This document shows positions 30,465 through 39,966 of a stretch of 64,000 nucleotides of DNA, in pieces (position 1 is the stretch's first letter; each line of letters opens with the position of its first letter). The DNA comes from Burkholderia sp. (GTDB lineage Bacteria; Pseudomonadota; Gammaproteobacteria; Burkholderiales; Burkholderiaceae). The notes beneath the pieces were generated by a model. The model did not search any database and was not told where the DNA came from. It saw only the letters and a program-made list of their open reading frames with translations. Both the position numbers and the translations under genes were made by a program. Location of the stretch: positions 992,001 through 1,056,000 of the forward strand of contig CP144361.1 in the NCBI GenBank assembly GCA_040954445.1, in the 5' to 3' direction.

Positions 30465-30676
30465 GGCGTTGTTGCATAAATCGAGCGTGCGGACGCAATA
30501 GCATCGACGGGCATAATTTCAGGCGATACGAACGGATTGCAGACGAGCGAGGTCCGCCCCATACTGTTGATGACGCCGACGCGAACGGCGACCTCGGTCG
30601 TCTGCAATCCGTTCGTATCGCCTGAAATTATGCCCGTCGATGCTATTGCGTCCGCACGCTCGATTTATGCAACAAC
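30465..30676. repeat. 212-bp foldback with 79-bp perfect arms
   Basis: Arms 30468-30546 and 30598-30676 are exact inverted copies of the IS5-type 3' end, around a 51-nt spacer. Both arms share private variants (GTGCGGACG and ATTGCAGAC), so they were copied from each other recently. The full IS termini lie at the outer ends (the right one lacks its last three bases). No coding capacity. It sits between the rplQ terminator and secD. Confidence 0.88.
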
Positions 30677-30917
30677 TCCAAAGACGGCTTCATCTATCCA
30701 CATCGTCACGTTCCCCCAGTTGATCTGGCCTGCATTATAGGCCGCTTAATTCCTGACACGGTAGCGTGCCTTCGGCTCACCTGTCTTGTGTATGTCCTTG
30801 CGCATTTTCTTGGAAAAATTAGGCAGTTACTCTGAAATCTGACTTGATAGGGGAGCCGGCCCCGCGACCGGTGCGCGTAAACGTCCACGGATCTCGCTCG
30901 ATTTTATGCAACAACGC
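30677..30917 (-). mobile_element. IS5-type 5' end fragment
   Basis: Leader and first codons of the transposase (minus strand) ending with the terminus TTTTATGCAACAACGC at 30917. Continues directly from the foldback and abuts an inverted fragment. Dead. Confidence 0.65.
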
Positions 30918-31244
30918 AACGCTCATTGACCAGCGGATACGCCCGGTGCGGCCTGGCATAACGGCGCGGTTGATGCAATTGCCCGTTCCGGTCGTCGAGA
31001 ATGGAAGCAAGACAGTGGCTACCACCGGCGATCGCTTGCCGAGAATGCGATGTATCGGTTCAAAGTGCTCACCGGCAACTGTCTCTGGGCGCGTCAAATC
31101 GAGGCGCAGGCGACCGGGGTTGCCGTTCGCGTCGGCGTAATCAACCGCATGGCGGACCTCGCTCGTCCGCAATCCGTTCGTATCGCCTGAAATTATGCCC
31201 GTCGATGCCATTGCGTCCTCACGCTCGATTTATGCAACAACGCC
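30918..31244 (+). mobile_element. IS5-type 3' fragment upstream of secD
   Basis: Plus-strand transposase C-terminal codons up to the terminus GATTTATGCAACAACGCC at 31244, 23 bp before the secD start. An in-frame fusion to secD is open across the junction (the frame begins at 31001), but secD has its own start. Confidence 0.7.
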
Positions 31245-31267
31245 TGTTACACCCATTCGGTTTTTTC

Positions 31268-33226
31268 ATGAATCGTTACCCAATTTGGAAATATATCGTG
31301 ATGGTCGTCGCGCTCGCGATCGGCTTTCTGTACACATTGCCCAACTTCTATGGCGAAGCGCCGGCGGTGCAGGTGTCAAGCGGCAAAGCTACGGTCAAGA
31401 TCGGCTCGGGCACGCTCGGCCAGGTGCAGTCTGCGCTGGCCGTCGCCCAGGTCGCGCCGGACGACATCACCTTGGACAATTCGGAGAATAACGCGAACAT
31501 CCGCGTGCGCCTCAAAGATACCGATACTCAGCTTCGCGTGAAAGATCTCTTGCAAAAGGTGCTCAACAGCGCCCCGAGCGATCCGCAATACGTCGTCGCG
31601 CTAAACCTGCAGAGCGACGCACCGTGCTGGTTGACTGCGCTGCACGCGCTGCCCATGTACCTCGGCTTGGATCTGCGCGGCGGCGTATACTTCCTGCTGC
31701 AGGTCGATATGACCGGCGCGCTGACCAAGAAGCTTGACTCTGACGCCTCTGACGCACGCTCGGCGCTGCGCGCTCAAGGTATCCGCGACAGCAGCGTGAG
31801 CCGTGTCGACCTCTCTGTGATCGCCAACTTCGCCGACCAAGACACCGCCGAGCAGGCGCGCCGCTTCCTGAGCAGCTCGCTCACCGACCTGCAATGGGCC
31901 ACCCAGCCAGGCGGCGTCTACCAGGTAGTCGGTACCTTCTCGCCGGCCGCGCAGGCCACCATCGAGGATGTCGCACTCAAGCAGAACCTGACCACCCTAC
32001 ATAACCGCGTCAATGAACTCGGCACATCCGAGCCGATCCTCCAGCAACAAGGCCGCGACCGCATTGTGGTCGAGTTGCCGGGCGTGCAGGACATCGCCAA
32101 GGCCAAGGACATCATCGGTCGAACCGCCACGCTCGAAGCGCGTCTGGCCGACCCGGTCAACCTGCATCCAAACCCGAATGACCCCGTGCCACCTGGCGAC
32201 GCGCTATTCACCCAGGGTAGCCAGGTGCCGGTGCTGCTACGCAAAGCGGTGATCTTCACGGGCGACCGCATCATCGATGCTTCGAGCGGTTTCGACGAAC
32301 ACCAGCGACCCTCGGTCAACATCCGCCTCGACGCGGTGGGCGGGCGCGCGCTGCGCGCCGTGTCGCGCGAGAACATCGGTAAGCCGATGGCGATAGTGCT
32401 GTTCGAGAAAGGCGAAGGCGAGGTGCTGACCGTCGCAACCATCCAGTCCGAGCTTGGTGACCGCGTCCAGATCACCGGACAGCCCACCACGCAGGCCGCC
32501 ACCGACCTGGCTCTGCTGCTGCGCGCCGGCTCGCTGGCCGCGCCGATGGACATTGTCGAAGAACGCACCATCGGCCCGAGCCTGGGCACCGAGAATGTCC
32601 GTATGGGCGTGCACTCGGTAATCTGGGGCTTCGTCGCGATCGCGGTGTTCATGATCGTTTATTACATGCTGTTTGGCCTGGTCTCGGTGATCGGCCTTTC
32701 GGTTAATCTGCTGCTGCTGGTGGCGGCGCTGTCAATGATGCAGGCTACCCTGACGCTGCCCGGCATCGCCGCCATTGCGCTAGCGCTGGGCCTGGCGATC
32801 GACTCGAACGTGCTGATCAACGAGCGCATCCGCGAGGAGCTGCGCAGCGGCGCAGCCCCGCGGATCGCGATCCAGCAGGGTTACGCGCACGCCTGGGCCA
32901 CCATCCTCGACTCAAACATCACCACGCTGATCGCCGGCCTGGCGCTGCTCGCCTTCGGTTCTGGCCCGGTGCGGGGGTTCGCGATCGTGCACTGTCTTGG
33001 CATCCTGACCTCGCTGTTCTCAGCGGTCTTCTTCTCGCGCGGTCTGGTCAACCTCTGGTACGGCGACCTTAAGAAGCTCAAGTCGGTGGTGATCGGCCAA
33101 GTCTGGAAACCGATCGCGGCCAAGGATGCCAAGGCAACGGTGGGCAAGGGCGGCACGAAACCGGTCGCGCGCCGTCGCTCCGCTCCCCGGGGGGAGTCGC
33201 CGAAGACGCCGGGCTCATCCAACTAA
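31268..33226 (+). CDS. secD: Protein translocase subunit SecD
   Basis: With SecF it uses the proton gradient to pull preproteins through SecYEG. 652 aa from MNRYPIWKYIVMVVALAIGFLYTLPNFYG: a first transmembrane helix, the large periplasmic P1 region including the D1 motif (YLGLDLRGGVYFLLQVD), then five C-terminal transmembrane helices (from about SVIWGFVAIAVFMIVYYMLFG) with IALALGLAIDSNVLINERIREEL. The C-terminal tail is Lys/Arg-rich. In relatives yajC precedes secD; here an IS end is 23 bp upstream of the ATG and no clear ribosome-binding site is visible, so translation may depend on the IS-derived leader. Confidence 0.96.
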   Translation: MNRYPIWKYIVMVVALAIGFLYTLPNFYGEAPAVQVSSGKATVKIGSGTLGQVQSALAVAQVAPDDITLDNSENNANIRVRLKDTDTQLRVKDLLQKVLNSAPSDPQYVVALNLQSDAPCWLTALHALPMYLGLDLRGGVYFLLQVDMTGALTKKLDSDASDARSALRAQGIRDSSVSRVDLSVIANFADQDTAEQARRFLSSSLTDLQWATQPGGVYQVVGTFSPAAQATIEDVALKQNLTTLHNRVNELGTSEPILQQQGRDRIVVELPGVQDIAKAKDIIGRTATLEARLADPVNLHPNPNDPVPPGDALFTQGSQVPVLLRKAVIFTGDRIIDASSGFDEHQRPSVNIRLDAVGGRALRAVSRENIGKPMAIVLFEKGEGEVLTVATIQSELGDRVQITGQPTTQAATDLALLLRAGSLAAPMDIVEERTIGPSLGTENVRMGVHSVIWGFVAIAVFMIVYYMLFGLVSVIGLSVNLLLLVAALSMMQATLTLPGIAAIALALGLAIDSNVLINERIREELRSGAAPRIAIQQGYAHAWATILDSNITTLIAGLALLAFGSGPVRGFAIVHCLGILTSLFSAVFFSRGLVNLWYGDLKKLKSVVIGQVWKPIAAKDAKATVGKGGTKPVARRRSAPRGESPKTPGSSN

Positions 33227-33242
33227 ACGCTGGAGAACGCAC

Positions 33243-34193
33243 ATGGAATTTTTCCGCATTCACAAAGATATCCCGTTCATGCGGCACGCGTTGGTCTTTA
33301 ACTTGATCTCGCTGGTGACTTTTCTAGCCGCCGTGTTTTTCCTGGTGTATCGGGGCCTATATCTGTCGGTCGAGTTCGTCGGTGGCACAGTGCTAGAGGT
33401 ACAGTACCAGCAGGCTGCTGAACTCGAGCCGGTACGCGCCACGCTCGGTAAGCTCGGCTACGAAGACGCACAGGTACAGAGCTTCGGAACCTCGCGCAAC
33501 GTACTGATCCGCCTGACGCTGAAGCCTAATTTGACTTCGTCCCAGCAGAGCGACCAGGTGATGGCGGGTCTCAAAGCGCAGAACGCCGAGGTGCAGTTGC
33601 AGCGCGTCGAGTTTGTGGGTCCGCAGGTGGGCAAGGCACTTGCCACTGACGGCCTGCTCGCACTGGCCTGTGTGGTGATCGGCATTATGATTTACCTATC
33701 GTTCCGCTTCGAGTGGAAATACGCGGTGGCCGGCATCATCGCCAACCTGCACGACGTGGTGATCATTCTTGGGTTCTTCGCCTGCTTCCAGTGGGAGTTC
33801 TCGCTGTCTGTATTGGCCGCCGTGCTGGCCGTGCTCGGCTATTCGGTCAACGAGTCGGTAGTAATTTTTGACCGGATTCGCGAGACCTTCCGCCGCGAGC
33901 GCAAGATGACAGTCCAGGAGGTGATCAACCATGCGATCACCAGCACCATGTCGCGGACCATCATCACCCACATCTCGACGGAAATGATGGTGCTGTCGAT
34001 GTTTTTTTTCGGCGGTCCAACCCTATGCTACTTCGCGCTCGCGATGACGATCGGCATCCTGTTCGGCATCTACTCGTCGGTATTCGTAGCGGGTTCACTT
34101 GTGATGTGGCTCGGCATCCGCCGCGAGGACCTGATCCGCGAGAAGAAAAACGCGCACGATCCGAACGACCCAAACGCCGGCGCGCAGGTCTGA
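33243..34193 (+). CDS. secF: Protein translocase subunit SecF
   Basis: Partner of SecD. 316 aa from MEFFRIHKDIPFMRHALVFNLIS; a longer open frame from 33126 overlaps secD and is not homologous. Six transmembrane segments are apparent; the periplasmic motif reads LSVEFVGGTVLEVQY (usually DFTGG in other bacteria, so both the Asp and Thr differ), and VLGYSVNESVVIFDRIRET is intact. GGAGAAC precedes the start, 16 bp after secD. An IS terminus begins 40 bp after the stop. Confidence 0.96.
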   Translation: MEFFRIHKDIPFMRHALVFNLISLVTFLAAVFFLVYRGLYLSVEFVGGTVLEVQYQQAAELEPVRATLGKLGYEDAQVQSFGTSRNVLIRLTLKPNLTSSQQSDQVMAGLKAQNAEVQLQRVEFVGPQVGKALATDGLLALACVVIGIMIYLSFRFEWKYAVAGIIANLHDVVIILGFFACFQWEFSLSVLAAVLAVLGYSVNESVVIFDRIRETFRRERKMTVQEVINHAITSTMSRTIITHISTEMMVLSMFFFGGPTLCYFALAMTIGILFGIYSSVFVAGSLVMWLGIRREDLIREKKNAHDPNDPNAGAQV

Positions 34194-34227
34194 TCGATGC
34201 GCTCAGGCTTTATGCGAAAATCCGCCC

Positions 34228-35235
34228 TTACGGGGCGTTGTTGCATAAATCGAGCGTGAGGACGCCATGCATCACGGGCATAACGATACAAACGGATTGC
34301 GGACGAGCGACGTCCGCCATACGGTTGATGACGCCGACACGCACGGCGACCTCGGTCGCCTGCGAGGCGATGTGACGCGCCCAGAGACAGTTGCCGGTGA
34401 GGGTCTTGAACCGATACATCGCATTCTCGGCAAGCGATCGCCGGTGGTAGCCACTGTGTTGCTTCCATTCTCGACGAGCGTCACGGGCAATTGCATCAAC
34501 CGCGCCATTACGCCACGCCGCACCGGGCATATCCGCTGGCCAATGAGCGGCACCCTCGCGTGGCGGAATCGAAGGAATAGCACTGCGTGCAGCAATGGCC
34601 GCATGGCATGGCTTGGTGTCGTAGGCACCGTCACCGCCGATGAGATCGATTTGTTCTTCGCGTGGAATCTGGTCGAGCAACTTGGCCAGAGCGTCACCGT
34701 CAGCCACATTCTGATTCGTCATTAGCGCGGCATGCACTTGACCTGTATTCGCGTTGAGCGCGAGATGGACTTTACGCCACGTGCGCCGCTTCGAGTAGCC
34801 GTGCTGGCGCACCTTCCATTCACCTTCTCCATAGACCTTCAGACCGGTGCTGTCGACAACCAGATGGATCGGTTCATTGTCACGAAGGATCGGCAGTTCG
34901 ACATCAAGCGTTTTTGCCCGGCGACAGAGCGTGGTGTAATTCGGCACCGGCAAGCTCGGGAAGGCGAAATCGCGCAGACTTTGGGTGAAACCTTGCAGGG
35001 CGCGCAAGGTCAGTCGATAGACGGTCTTCACGCCAAGTAATGCCTGAATCAGCGTATCGCCGTATAGACACGGGCGACCACGTGTGGGTATGGCATCGGG
35101 TATTCTGGCAAGGACGGCTTCATCTATCCATATTGTTACGTTCCCCCGGTTGATCAGGCCTTCATTATAGGCCGCCCAATTCCTGACACGGTAGCGTGCC
35201 TTCGGCTCACCTGTCTTGTGTATGTCCTTGCGCAT
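34228..35235 (-). CDS. IS5-family (IS903 group) transposase, uninterrupted frame
   Basis: DDE transposase that would cut and rejoin the element's ends. 335 aa starting MRKDIHKTGEPKARYRVRNW. Catalytic residues can be placed at D128 (VVDSTGLK), D202 (GGDGAYDTK) and E270, inside the Y-(2)-R-(3)-E-(6)-K signature Y263/R266/E270/K277 (YHRRSLAENAMYRFK). The other copies end at RPQSVRIA; here a small deletion removes that stop and the frame runs through the terminal repeat (LDLCNNAP) to 34228. It is the only copy in the window whose catalytic core and N-terminus are in one frame, so it is a candidate trans source for the MITEs. Activity is unproven. Confidence 0.88.
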   Translation of the reverse strand: MRKDIHKTGEPKARYRVRNWAAYNEGLINRGNVTIWIDEAVLARIPDAIPTRGRPCLYGDTLIQALLGVKTVYRLTLRALQGFTQSLRDFAFPSLPVPNYTTLCRRAKTLDVELPILRDNEPIHLVVDSTGLKVYGEGEWKVRQHGYSKRRTWRKVHLALNANTGQVHAALMTNQNVADGDALAKLLDQIPREEQIDLIGGDGAYDTKPCHAAIAARSAIPSIPPREGAAHWPADMPGAAWRNGAVDAIARDARREWKQHSGYHRRSLAENAMYRFKTLTGNCLWARHIASQATEVAVRVGVINRMADVARPQSVCIVMPVMHGVLTLDLCNNAP

Positions 35236-35347
35236 TTTCTTGGAAAAAATTAGGCAGTTACTCTGGAATCTGACTTGATAGGGATCTGGCCCCGAGACTG
35301 TTGTGCGTAAACATCAATGGATCTCGCTCGATTTATGCAACAACGCC
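34234..35347 (-). mobile_element. Best-preserved IS903-like IS5 element
   Basis: 1,114 bp, with termini GGCGTTGTTGCATAAATC and GATTTATGCAACAACGCC. It encodes a single uninterrupted transposase frame on the minus strand. The terminal repeat resembles that of IS903 (GGCTTTGTTGAATAAATC), and 9-bp duplications at other copies agree with that group. There is no matching duplication here because the right flank is another IS fragment. Confidence 0.93.
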
Positions 35348-35597
35348 GAGAATGGAAGCAACACAGTGGCTACCACCGGCGATCGCTTGCCGAGAATGCG
35401 ATGTATCGGTTCAAGACCCTCACCGGCCACTGTCTCTGGGCGCGTCACATCGCCGCGCAGGCGACCGAGGTCTCCGTTCGCGTCGGCGTCATCAACCGCA
35501 TGGCGGACCTCGCTCGTCCGCAATCCGTTCGTATCGCCTGAATTATGCCCGTCCGATGCCATGGCGTCCTCACGTTCGATTTATGCAACAACGCCGC
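35348..35597 (+). mobile_element. IS5-type 3' fragment, inverted neighbour
   Basis: Begins GAGAATGGAAGCAACACAGT (transposase codons REWKQHSGYHRRSLAENAMYRFK) and runs to the terminus GATTTATGCAACAACGCC at 35597. It abuts the previous element end-on in opposite orientation. No start or catalytic aspartates. Confidence 0.75.
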
Positions 35598-36361
35598 AAT
35601 GGCCGCATGGCATGGCTTGGTGTCGTAGGCACCGTCACCGCCAATGACATCGATTTGTTCTTCGCGTGGAATCTGGTCGAGCAACTTGGCCAGAGCGTCA
35701 CCGTCAGCCACATTCTGATTCGTCATTAGCGCGGCATGCACTTGACCTGTATTCGCGTTGAGCGCGAGATGGACTTTACGCCACGTGCGCCGCTTCGAGT
35801 AGCCGTGCTGGCGCACCTTCCATTCACCTTCTCCATAGACCTTCAGACCGGTGCTGTCGACAACCAGATGGATCGGTTCATTGTCACGAAGGATCGGCAG
35901 TTCGACATCAAGCGTTTTTGCCCGGCGACAGAGCGTGGTGTAATTCGGCACCGGCAAGCTCGGGAAGGCGAAATCGCGCAGACTTTGGGTGAAACCTTGC
36001 AGGGCGCGCAAGGTCAGTCGATAGACGGTCTTCACGCCAAGTAATGCCTGAATCAGCGTATCGCCGTATACACACGGCCGACCACGTGTGGGTATGGCAT
36101 CGGGCATTCTGGCAAGGACGGCTTCATCTATCCATATTGTTACGTTCCCCCGGCTGGTTCCCCCGGCTGATCAGGCCTTCATTATAGGCCGCCCAATTCC
36201 TGACACGGTAGCGTGCCTTCGGCTCACCTTTCTTGTGTATGTCCTTGCGCATTTTCTTGGAAAAAAGCAGTTACTCTGGAATCTGACGTGATAGGAGGGG
36301 CTGGCCCCGCGACCGTTGCGCGTGAACGTCAACGGATCTCGCTCGATTTATGCAACAACCC
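35598..36361 (-). mobile_element. IS5-type 5' two-thirds fragment overlapping the dacB 3' end
   Basis: Carries the transposase N-terminus and catalytic region on the minus strand (from about 36120 back to AAIA at 35600), lacking the 3' end. The 5' terminus, TTTATGCAACAACCCC, lies at about 36346-36362 against the end of dacB. A tandem CCCCCGGCTGGTTCCCCCGGCTG duplication-like stretch is at 36145-36172. Confidence 0.75.
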
Positions 36362-37983
36362 CTTTTGGGGCAGGCGAGCGCGGGAGCTACGGGCTGGGGT
36401 GCCTCCTGGCCGCGCGCGCCGTAGCTTGTGGCGTGACTGTCGGCAGCCCTACTGGGCGGCCTGGCCCGCGGGCCCGAGTAGACCCATTCGAGCAGCGCGT
36501 CGTGCGCGGCGCGCGCTGCTCTCGCGCGCGGATCGTTAATGAAGCTGACCACCACGTAGCTGTTGCCGTCGACCGAGGCTACGTAGCCGGCGATGGCGCG
36601 CACGTCGTGCAGCGTGCCGGTTTTGATGTGGGCATTACCGAGCACGGGCTGGTTGGTTAGACGCCGCGCCATGGTGCCATCCACGCCGACGATCGGTAGC
36701 GATTTAACGAAGAGCTGGGCCACCGGGCTGGCATTGGCGACCTGCAGCAGCTCCGTGAGCGTGCGTGCGCTGACGTGCTCGTCGCGCGACAGGCCCGAGC
36801 CGTTGTCGAGCTGCAGGTCGGGCGCGGCGATGCCGCTCTTGTGGAGGAAGGACTGGATCACCTGCGCCGACTGCTCGGGCGTGGCCGGGGGCTTTCCGAC
36901 GATCGCGCCGAGCGACAGGAACAGGTTGCGCGCCATCACATTGTTGCTGTGCTTATTGATGTCATAGACGATACTCGACAGTACCGGCCCCTGATGGACC
37001 GCGACTGGGCGCGCGGTGGGCGGCACCTTGTCATCGACGATTGGTCCCACGAAGCTGCCGCCCTTCGAGCGCCACAGTGCCAGGAAGCCCTGCGCGAAAA
37101 ACTGCGAATGATCGAGCACAGCGATATTACTGGTGACCGGCTTGCATTGTGGCGGGAAGCGGCCCACGAAGCTGGCCGTTAGCATGCCGCCGGCGGCGGT
37201 CGACAGGCGCGGGCGCGCCGCCGCCGAGGCCATCGCGCAGGAGCCGCCGGCCTCACTCACCTCGTTGTCGATGCTCAAGTTGGCTAGCGGCGGAAGCACG
37301 TCGATTGCGACGTTATTGCTTTCAGTCGGCGTGACCGTGAAGGATAGCGCCTTGAAAGCGTAAAGCAACGGGTCGGGGCCGACATTGTAGGGCGCTTGGA
37401 TCTCTTCGTCGAAGGCGGGCAGGTCGCGCGTGGAGCTGGCGAAGAAACGCTTATCAAGTACCAACGAGCCATCTATGTTGACGATGCCGGTACGACGGAT
37501 CCGGTTGACCAAGTCGATCAGTTCTTCGGGCACCAGCTTCGGGTCGCCAGTGCCCTTGATGTATAGGTTGCCGTGCAGCGTGCCGGTCGGATCGAGCGTG
37601 CCGTCGGCATAGGCGCTGGTACGGTAGCGATAGTCAGGGCCGAGAAGCGAGAGGCCCGAATAGGTGGTGACCAGCTTTATGGTGGAGGCCGGCAGCATCA
37701 ACCGCTCGGCGTTCCAGGCCACTGCCGGCACGCTCGCGCCGATCTTCTCGACCACTACGCTGATGCTGGAAGCCGGCACGTGGGCGCGCTGCAGGCCGGC
37801 CAGCACCGAGGCCGGCAGGATGCTGCGAGCGACTGCCACGACCGCAGTCGCGTGCTTGCCGGCGCGGGGTTTCTTGCGCGCCTCGCCCGGCGTGGCGACC
37901 GCGATGGCCGTGCAGGCGGCAAGGACCAGGGCGGCGCGGGGGAAACGGAGGAAACAATTGGTCGGGCGGATGGTGTGGTTCAT
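36271..37983 (-). CDS. dacB: D-alanyl-D-alanine carboxypeptidase/endopeptidase (PBP4), 3' end fused to an IS
   Basis: Trims peptidoglycan peptides in the periplasm. Start MNHTIRPTNCF (37983) gives a signal peptide (ALVLAACTAIAVATPGEA). Catalytic motifs of the S13 family are all present: SxxK as STIK in MLPASTIKLV, SxN as SNN in KHSNNVMARN, and KTG in HIKTGTLHD. Beyond the conserved domain (YVVVSFINDPRARAARAAHDALLEWVYS) the frame continues through PQPVAPALACPKRG into IS-derived [14 protein letters not shown] and stops inside the IS at 36271. The product is 570 aa, longer than the usual 480-510. The native stop seems lost; the catalytic part should be unaffected. Confidence 0.88.
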   Translation of the reverse strand: MNHTIRPTNCFLRFPRAALVLAACTAIAVATPGEARKKPRAGKHATAVVAVARSILPASVLAGLQRAHVPASSISVVVEKIGASVPAVAWNAERLMLPASTIKLVTTYSGLSLLGPDYRYRTSAYADGTLDPTGTLHGNLYIKGTGDPKLVPEELIDLVNRIRRTGIVNIDGSLVLDKRFFASSTRDLPAFDEEIQAPYNVGPDPLLYAFKALSFTVTPTESNNVAIDVLPPLANLSIDNEVSEAGGSCAMASAAARPRLSTAAGGMLTASFVGRFPPQCKPVTSNIAVLDHSQFFAQGFLALWRSKGGSFVGPIVDDKVPPTARPVAVHQGPVLSSIVYDINKHSNNVMARNLFLSLGAIVGKPPATPEQSAQVIQSFLHKSGIAAPDLQLDNGSGLSRDEHVSARTLTELLQVANASPVAQLFVKSLPIVGVDGTMARRLTNQPVLGNAHIKTGTLHDVRAIAGYVASVDGNSYVVVSFINDPRARAARAAHDALLEWVYSGPRARPPSRAADSHATSYGARGQEAPQPVAPALACPKRGCCINRARSVDVHAQRSRGQPLLSRQIPE

Positions 37984-38100
37984 CGACGTGCAGAGGTAGT
38001 GCAGTGCCGGCTCGATGGCACCGAAGTATGCACCTTGTAAAGACAAGGCCCATTCCCAAATGAAATGCAATAAACCTAGGTGGGTCTACGACGCCCTTAC

Positions 38101-38147
38101 TGATCTGAAATTCATGATCTTGAAATTGGAAAATCGTCCCTCATGTG
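38101..38147. repeat. IS630-type terminal half
   Basis: TGATCTGAAATTCATGATCT...GAAAATCGTCCCTCATG is one arm of the IS630-type palindromes without its partner; an IS5-type element starts exactly where the arm ends. It lies in the 117 bp upstream of dacB that otherwise hold no gene. Confidence 0.55.
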
Positions 38148-39235
38148 GGCGTTGTTGCATAAATCGAATGTGAGGACGCAATGGCATCGAAGGGATAATT
38201 TCAGGCGATACGAACGGATTACGGACGAACGAGGTCCGCCATGCGCTTGAGTACGCCGACACACCCAGAGAGAGTTGCCGGTGAGCGTCTTGAACCGATA
38301 CATCGCATTCTCGGCAAGCGATCGCCGGTGGTAGCCACTGTGTTGCTTCCATTCTCGACGACCGTCACGGGCAATTGCATCAACCGCGCCATTACGCCAC
38401 GCCGCACCGGGCATATCCGCTGGCCAATGAGCGGCACCCTCGCGTGGCGGAATCGAAGGAATAGCACTGCGTGCAGCAATGGCCGCATGGCATGGCTTGG
38501 TGTCGTAGGCACCGTCACCGCCGATGACATCGATTTGTTCTTCGCGTGGAATCTGGTCGAGCAACTTGGCCAGAGCGTCACCGTCAGCCACATTCTGATT
38601 CGTCATTAGCGCGGCATGCACTTGACCTGTATTCGCGTTGAGCGCGAGATGGACTTTACGCCACGTGCGCCGCTTCGAGTAGCCGTGCTGGCGCACCTTC
38701 CATTCACCTTCTCCATAGACCTTCAGACCGGTGCTGTCGACAACCAGATGGATCGGTTCATTGTCACGAAGGATCGGCAGTTCGACATCAAGCGTTTTTG
38801 CCCGGCGACAGAGCGTGGTGTAATTCGGCACCGGCAAGCTCGGGAAGGCCAAATCGCGCAGACTTTGGGTGAAACCTTGCAGGGCGCGCAAGGTCAGTCG
38901 ATAGACGGTCTTCACGCCAAGTAATGCCTGAATCAGCGTATCGCCGTATACACACGGGCGACCACGTGTGGGTATGGCATCGGGCATTCTGGCAAGGACG
39001 GCTTCATCTATCCATATTGTTACGTACGTTCCCCCGGCTGATCAGGCCTTCATTATAGGCCGCCCAATTCCTGACACGGTAGCGTGCCTTCGGCTCACCT
39101 TTCTTGTGTATGTCCTTGCGCATTTTCTTGGCAAAAATTAGGCAGTTACTCTGGAATCTGACTTGATAGGAGGCTGGCCCCGCGACCATTGCGCGTAAAC
39201 GTCAACGGATCTCGCTCGATTTATGCAACAACGCC
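38148..39235 (-). mobile_element. IS903-like IS5 element, frameshifted
   Basis: Both termini present. The transposase frame from MPDAIPTRGRPCVYGD (38987) through D128, D202 and E270 equivalents is open, but the first 40 codons are in another frame because of an ACGT duplication at about 39025. About 40 bp are deleted near the 3' end (38255), replacing the normal C-terminus. A recent pseudogene. Confidence 0.87.
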
Positions 39236-39815
39236 ACTTTGCGCCACGTGCGCCACTTCGAGTAGCCGTGCTGGCGCACTTTCCATTCACCTTCTCCATA
39301 GACCTTTAGACCGGTGCTGTCGACCACCAGATGGATCTGGTTCGTTGTCGCGAAGGATCGGCGGTTCGACATCAAGCGTTCTGCCCGGCGACAGAGCGTG
39401 GTGTAATTCGGAAATGGAAAGCCCGGGAAGGCTAGATCGCGCAGACTTTGGGTGGAACCTTACAGGGCGCGCAACGTCAGTCGATAGACGGTCTTCACGC
39501 TAAGTAATGCCTGAATTAGCGTATCGCCGTATAGATACGGGCGATCACGCGTGGGTATGGCGTCGAGTATTCTGGCAAGGACGGCTTCATCTATCCATAT
39601 CGTCACGTTCCATCGGTTGATCAGGCCTTCATTATAGGCCGCCTAATTCCTGACACGGTAGCGTGCCTTCGGCTCACCTGTCTTGTGTATGTCCTTACGC
39701 ATTTTCTTGGAAAAATTAGGCAGTTACTCTGGAATCTGACTTGATAGGGGGCTGGCCCTGCGACCGTTGCCCGTAAACGTCAACTGCTCTCGCTCGATTG
39801 ATGCAACACAATGCC
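39236..39815 (-). mobile_element. IS5-type 5' fragment
   Basis: Transposase N-terminal half on the minus strand with its 5' terminus GATTGATGCAACACAATGCC at 39815. It begins internally (ACTTTGCGCCACGTG) directly against the preceding element. Frameshifted. Confidence 0.7.
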
Positions 39816-39966
39816 CTTCAATTCCGCCACACGAGGGTGCTGCTCGTTGGCCGGCGGATACGCCCCCCGTGCGGCGTAGCGTATTGAGTCGCAATTCGTT
39901 CGTATCGCCTGAAATTATGATCGTCGATGCCATTACGTCCTCACGCTCGATTTATGCCACAACGCC
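39816..39966 (+). mobile_element. IS5-type 3' end remnant
   Basis: Starts CTTCAATTCCGCCACACG and ends with the terminus GATTTATGCCACAACGCC at 39966, with an internal deletion. Non-coding. It forms the left boundary of the 155-bp native stretch upstream of ihfA. Confidence 0.65.

Noticed and set aside
31001..31267. Transposase-SecD fusion suggested by an open frame starting at 31001
   Set aside because: The upstream part is IS-encoded in a non-transposase frame; SecD homology begins exactly at MNRYPIWKYIV with its own ATG.
34732..35040. A conserved plus-strand frame of about 102 aa (MHLTCIRVEREMDFTPRAPL...) repeated at several places
   Set aside because: It is the antisense of the transposase catalytic region and appears wherever the IS does. 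Conservation is explained by IS copy number; there is no ribosome-binding site or independent homology.
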